Positions 58,968 through 64,000 of a stretch of DNA of 64,000 bases are shown here, piece by piece (within the stretch, counting starts at the first letter, position 1; each line of letters begins with the position of its first letter). The position numbers were made by a program, and so were the translations under genes. The DNA comes from Neurospora tetrasperma FGSC 2508. Its lineage: Eukaryota; Ascomycota; Sordariomycetes; Sordariales; Sordariaceae. The stretch spans positions 2,892,904 to 2,956,903 of the forward strand of contig NW_009799103.1 in the NCBI RefSeq assembly GCF_000213175.1, in the 5' to 3' direction. Below the pieces are notes generated by a model. That model was not told the origin of the DNA and did no database searches. It was given only the letters and a program-made list of their open reading frames with translations.

Positions 58968-60671
58968 GTTTGCAATGTGGGAAGAATCCACAGAGTCCAA
59001 TCAGTCTGCTCCAGTCGTCGTAGGGATTAGTGTTCTGTTGTGCTCGTTTGGTTGGCCAATCCCATGTTACTTTTTCCACCACCACGATTCAAGTCCAGGT
59101 TCGTTGTCTTCAAGTGCCCTTGGTTGCGCTTTTTGGCTGGTTGTCGAACCTTGAAGTAAACGACGAGTTGGAAGTCGAGGGGAGTTGTACGACAGTTACT
59201 GGGCCCGGGATGATGGGGTATATAAGCTACTTGTATTTCCAAGAATGGCAAGAAAAAGACTAAGGTACTCAATGGAGGATCAGCAGGGCACATGGATATC
59301 TGCACGGTTTTTCACGCGCGGCTGTACGTCGGGTCCCTGTCCGGGTCGCTGTCAGGGTCGCTGTCTCTGATTTGGTGGAGGGATGGAAGGCCGTTCCCCC
59401 AGCCCAGCTCTTCCCTGCCCGTCTCCCCCCGGGCTTCCACATGCCCACCACCCCGCTGCGCCTGCGTTCGGTTCGGCATTCACACAGCCCAGCCGGGCAG
59501 TGAATGACTCAGCGAGTCAGCTTTTCCCATTGTGACATCCGAGGAAGGAAGCTACAATGACCTTGGTTGATCTCCCTTTTTTATCTTGTCTACACTGCGC
59601 TTCCTTGAATTCCATCGGTACTAGTAAGATCGGCTTCAACCAAGCTTTGAGGTGACTTTTTCCTATTTACTGCCAAGATCGATACCATGTCCTACAACTC
59701 AACCTTCCCAACGACCCTAGGTAGTAATCACCTAGGTACCTAGGTTTGCGCAAATGACCCCAACTGTTCCAGTCTAAAGAACGACAAGTTTCTCCAAGAA
59801 TTTGATGACGTCACATGCCCTCCTCCACACTCAAGTTTCTCGTCAGGTCAGGTCTACAACATTGACCATCTGACTATGTACACTAGCGGGCGGTATGTGT
59901 AGTGTACTCGTTCTTGAGGGTTCACGGCCCGGATACTCGGCATCGCGACAACAATCTTCAGTTTCATCCGCCAAGCGCCAAGGAACCATCCTTCCGCAGC
60001 GCCTTCGGGTCCTCTCCCGTTCGTCGTCTTGGCTCGGCGCTGCCCGGTCTCGGCGACGAACGGTGATCCGCGCTGTTCCTGCTGACACCCCGTTTGATCA
60101 AATCAGCGTCCTCTTTTCTTTTCGAGTCTTTCACATGTTTCGTCCACTCAGCATTCGCGATCGTCCATGGCGCATCGGCCAGTCCGTTACATCCTTGTTC
60201 CAAAAAAAAAAAAAGTTGTTGTTGAAGCATGCGGACGACGCTCCGGTCACGCCTTACTTACCTACTGCGTACCTACAACCGATCTAAGGTACCTAGCGCA
60301 GGCTCGCTAGGCGGTTCTTGCACTTGCACTGCCTCTTGTTAGCCACACTTCCATGTCATGTCAAAGCGGCATTGCGGCAGATGAATTCGATACTTATCGA
60401 CCCCTCGGCTTTCAACTTCCGGATCTACATCAAATGTTATTCCTGTCCGCCGAGTATATGCCTATCAATGATGCGAGTCTTTTACGTCGCTATCCGATAG
60501 GAATAATGAAACGCGACAGTCGTCCCCAAACATAAGAGAACACCATAAGGTGAACATGTTCACAAGTTGGGTATATTGTCATCATAAATCGTGAGCCTCA
60601 CCCGGCCGATGCAGGCGGTGATCCTCCACTCCGCTGATATGCTATGCTACTAGAGGTAAATACCATGCGAC
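58968..60671. other. Intergenic, C2-protein promoter side
   Basis: No supported gene. It contains a dense palindromic TAGGTA/CCTAGG cluster at 59715-59744 and another at 60259-60297, plus an A tract at 60201-60213. Short frames at 59895-60287 overlap on both strands and are rejected. Confidence 0.6.
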
Positions 60672-62404
60672 CTACGGCAGACCTTCCTCCTTCTTCCCCT
60701 CCTGACCGCCGCTACTATCATCCTCAGAGGCATGGGCATCCTCCCCATTGCCTGTGGCTCCTGTTGGTGATGGTACCTCTACCTTCATGTACTTCTGCGT
60801 TTCCTCCTCAAACCGGAACTTGAAATTCGTCTCATCCTTGTCGTTGTCGTTGTTCTTCTCCTTGTATGCTCGGAAATCCTCCGCCATGAACTTCTCCGGC
60901 TCCGGCATCAAGGCCGGCAAGCAAAATGGCGTTTGCCCTACTTCTTCCGTCCAAGACGTCCCTGCTCCGGCCGCCCACGCCGGTAAGAGTGGTGATAATA
61001 GTGAAACTGGTGGTAGCTGTTCGGCATCTCTGTTTCTCTTTTGTTCCTCCTGCTGTTGCTTCTGTTCTTGCTCTTGCTGTTCTCGTTCCCGCTCCCGCTC
61101 CTCCTTATCCCTCCTCACCTCCTTCTCTTTCTCACTAACACCACCAACATACCTCTTCTTCTTCTTATCATCAATCTCCTCATCAATTATTGCTTTCTTT
61201 GAATCGACCTTCTCATTCGAGATAATGACCTCCTTCACGTCCGCCTCAGCAAACAAATCATCCATCTTCCCCTTGATCTCCCCGTCAACCCCGTCCATCT
61301 CGCACCGGACCTGCCCGTCGATCTCGTAGTGCCCTGTATCGTCACCCATCTCGTGTCGATGCCACCCCCCATCCAGTTCGTAAACGGTATTTGGGTCGGT
61401 AATGGTCGACTCTGTCCTCGCTTCCTTTCGCTGTCGTTGCTCTTGTTCCTGCTGTCGCTTTCTGATTTGTCGTCGTCGCCGGGCAACGAGGAAACTGGCT
61501 CCGCCGGCGAGGAAAATGAAGGCCCCGACGATTCCTACGGCAATGCCGATTACTGCTCCATTGGAGATCACTTTGTCTTTTTGGGCCGATGCTGCTGGGT
61601 CGGAAGAGGAAGAAGGAGAAGAAGAAGAAGAAGAAGTGGCGGGGGTGCCTGTGGTAGTGGTTGAACCCAAGGGTACATAAGCCGGATTGGTTGCTATATT
61701 TTCCCTCGAGAGTTAGCTTCTGCGAATTTCCCACTTGCTTTCCCATTCATCACACGAGCCAAGTATAGTGACTTACAAGGAGCAGTATCCTTATTACAAT
61801 CAATCAACATTGCACACACATTTCCATCCCCATTCAAATCATACGAAAACCCCGTCTTCGCTCTCTGCCAACACGTAAAATCGCCATAGCCATTATTCCC
61901 TTTGCCCAAGTAATCGTTCTCAGCGACATGGTACCCAATCACCGCCTTGAAAGTGACGCCCGTGTCTGCCCACGTTGCCGACGTAGTATCGTTGTACCAT
62001 GCTGCCGTCGTGTTGAATTTCGTCTCCACGCTCGCCACGCCGCCTGTCGGTAAGCCGTGGACTTCGGCGCTGTAGTAGGCCATTTGTGATGAGCGAATCC
62101 CTTGGGCGGAGAGGCAGTCACAGAGGATGACGTGTTCTGTGGTGCTTCGCTTTTGGGGTCGGCCTGCCAGGCTGTTACTGTTGCTCGTAAAAGGGAGGGT
62201 CGGACTTTGAGTGTGCCCGGCCGGGATGATGCCATTGTCGCCGTTGCCGTCGCGGCGGACCACATTGATGCTAGCCGAGGCGACACATGTTGAGTAGAAG
62301 AACGTTGCCAGGAGAAGGGACCAGGTAACTCGGGAGATGACGGCGGTAACAGAGACGGAGACGGAGGTGGAGAAGGGCGCAGCAGCGGTCCGAACTAGAA
62401 TCAT
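60672..62404 (-). CDS. Single-pass membrane protein with conserved ectodomain, function unknown
   Basis: Two exons, 62404-61777 and 61693-60672, with an 83-bp intron (GTAAGT, branch GCTAAC, acceptor ATATAG, phase 1), give 549 residues. The N-terminus has a long signal peptide (hydrophobic core VTWSLLLATFFYSTCVASA, cleavage near 44). The ectodomain to about 210 carries HVILCDCLS, MAYYSAEVHGLP, GYGDFTCWQ and AMLIDCNKD, with spaced cysteines and NTT/NDT glycosylation sites. A Ser/Thr-rich stalk follows, then one membrane helix at about 255-279 (NGAVIGIAVGIVGAFIFLAGG) and the stop-transfer ARRRR. The cytosolic tail is highly charged, with Glu/Arg/Gln runs likely to form a coiled coil. This layout resembles fungal wall-stress sensors, but the ectodomain is not a recognisable WSC domain, so a sensor role is only a guess. 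Confidence 0.75.
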
Positions 62405-64000
62405 GTTTCTGTTTATTCCTTTTCAACTTTTCCAACCAAGCAAACCATTGACTTGCGTACGCACACTTCTAGAGAGCGCAGAGCAAAGCGCAGTCGTAGT
62501 CGTGATCAAGCCGTAGTTCAAGCCGCAATCGCACCGCCTTGAGCCGAAGTTATGTGATGAGCCGCTCCGTGTCGTGAAACCGAACCGAACTTAGCCTAAA
62601 CTTAGGAACGACGAACGGACTGACGGACGAACAGAGTTGAAATAGGGAACCTCACTGCCCTGCAGCCCTGAACGGTCATGAGTAGCTACATGAAAGTCGG
62701 TGAAGCGATAATGGTGAAATGACAGAAGATCCCCAGCATTATCGAATTGAAAGGACGCTTGATTTTTCCGACTGACCGCAATGGGAGGATGAAGTGGAGA
62801 ACTTCAATCTCAGTATGGGAGCTCAAGTTTCTTTCCCAGAGGCCGTCACGGGGGGCATATTTTAGTTATAGCGCTGTTCTCACATCCAGGAAGGGGAATC
62901 GTTGACTTTCCCCAGTGTTGTTGTTGTCGTCGTTGTAGTCTGTTGTCGTTTTCTTAATCACTAGCCGTTTGCCAAAGGTTGAATATTTGAAGGGGACCCT
63001 GAAGCGGGCGGGAAGCAGATCATCGCTTTTCGCTTTTGGTGTTTTGGATGAATGAAGGCGTTACGGCCCCATGTTGAAGGAGGCTTTTAACAAGTTGAAA
63101 CAAGGTCTGACTGGCTTGAATACCAGATGGAAATTGCCATCGGCATCCGAGGCGAAAGAAAAGAGATGGTTTAGGATGGATGAACGTGGAAGTAGGAAGT
63201 GGAAAGACATATTAGATAGATCTGTCTTGGGTTGAGGGCTAGAAGTTGTGAAGTGGGTATGCGTCACTAACAGAACACGCCATATTTCTTTCACAAAGCT
63301 GTTAGTATTTGGCTGGCTAGACCATTGCCCCAGAAATATCACCGTGCAATGCAACAGTGTGCTGACGGGCGTTACAGCCATCTTGACAAATTCCCCAATC
63401 ATCGGTTCTAAGATTCTGGCTTGGCATTGATTGTCCGATGACTTGCTCCGTAACCTCAACCCTCTGGAGGCTGCGGCTTTGGTTGGTGAGATAGGGTGAC
63501 TGGCATGATGGGGGTTCGGGAAGTCCTGATGCCTTCCACTTCGGAACGAGCTGATGTATCAAACCGACATAGGCTGGACATGAGGTGCGTCAGGACGGTG
63601 TGGCCGGTTGAGACGGTAGCTTTGAGCCAAAATATACCACCGGGTGGTACTTGGAGCTTTTGTGTCGGGCATGAAGAGGCGGGATGCCCAGGTCACCATG
63701 GCACAACCATCTTGGTGGTCATTAAACAGACACTTCTCGGGGAGATGTCCCAATTTTCATCCCGCTATTTCAAATTTGCCAGTCCTCTTCACTTGACACC
63801 AGTCGATATCTCGAACACCCAGGCTGCACCACGAGGAGATTTCGGTAGGTGGCAACATGCACTAAAGATTAACCCAACTCTTGTGATATTCTCAGGTTCG
63901 AAGTCCGCCATTGTTTTTTTCTGATTGAAATTCTTGGGCATTGCGGCAGAGTCAAGACTGCTGGCCCGCCTGATAGCCGCTTCACACCATTTCCATACGC
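62405..64000. other. Intergenic to window end
   Basis: No supported gene. The promoter of the membrane-protein gene should lie in the first few hundred bases. A GTT/GTC-rich patch is at 62917-62952. Small frames at 63061-63924 occur on both strands without any domain. Confidence 0.6.

Noticed and set aside
63894-63910. GGTTCGAAGTCC, a possible tRNA B-box
   Set aside because: The spacing departs from the GGTTCGANTCC consensus, and no flanking stem, anticodon arm or A-box could be found.

Overview
The window is genomic DNA of a filamentous ascomycete, almost certainly a Neurospora species. The genes carry short GT-AG introns (mostly 55-105 bp) with CTAAC/CTGAC branch-like motifs. The proteins match Sordariomycete families. 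Two genes are diagnostic: atp-9/oli (28668-29395), whose 147-residue product fits the well-known N. crassa Su9 precursor, and dim-2 (39914-44336), the Neurospora DNA methyltransferase of RIP-triggered methylation. The dim-2 product reads 1452 residues here, against 1454 as I recall for N. crassa, so this may be a close relative or a divergent strain. No tRNA, 5S rRNA, intact transposon or CRISPR was found.

Layout, left to right: lst7/folliculin (-); a gene-poor stretch of about 6.3 kb; a classical tyrosine phosphatase (-); rrp6 (-); then a + strand cluster of mdm35, a small membrane protein, gpi1 and tubulin cofactor C; med9 (-); phosphoglycerate mutase (+); atp-9 (-); a Sas2-like MYST acetyltransferase (-) divergent from a large PPR-like protein (+); dim-2 (+); a secreted Ser/Thr-rich CBM19-like protein (+); a YPL150W-like protein kinase (-); a C2-domain protein (-); and a single-pass membrane protein (-). 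All models except lst7, med9 and the PPR-like gene contain introns, which I placed from splice signals and frame.

The genes are mainly housekeeping and do not form one pathway. They cover TORC1 amino-acid signalling (lst7), nuclear RNA decay (rrp6), mitochondrial lipid transfer and ATP synthesis (mdm35, atp-9, possibly the PPR gene), GPI-anchor synthesis (gpi1), tubulin folding, Mediator, glycolysis and chromatin (sas2-like, dim-2). A chromatin pair with the PPR gene between them sits at 32.6-44.3 kb. Intergenic DNA is long and rich in microsatellites and a recurrent TAGGTA/TACCTA motif.

I see no convincing new biological system. The most notable points are gene-structure oddities: a stop codon created by splicing in mdm35, a two-codon last exon in atp-9, three in-frame acceptors in the cell-wall gene, a 28-bp gap between a small membrane-protein gene and gpi1, a duplicated segment in the PPR-like protein, and two weak orphan-gene candidates.
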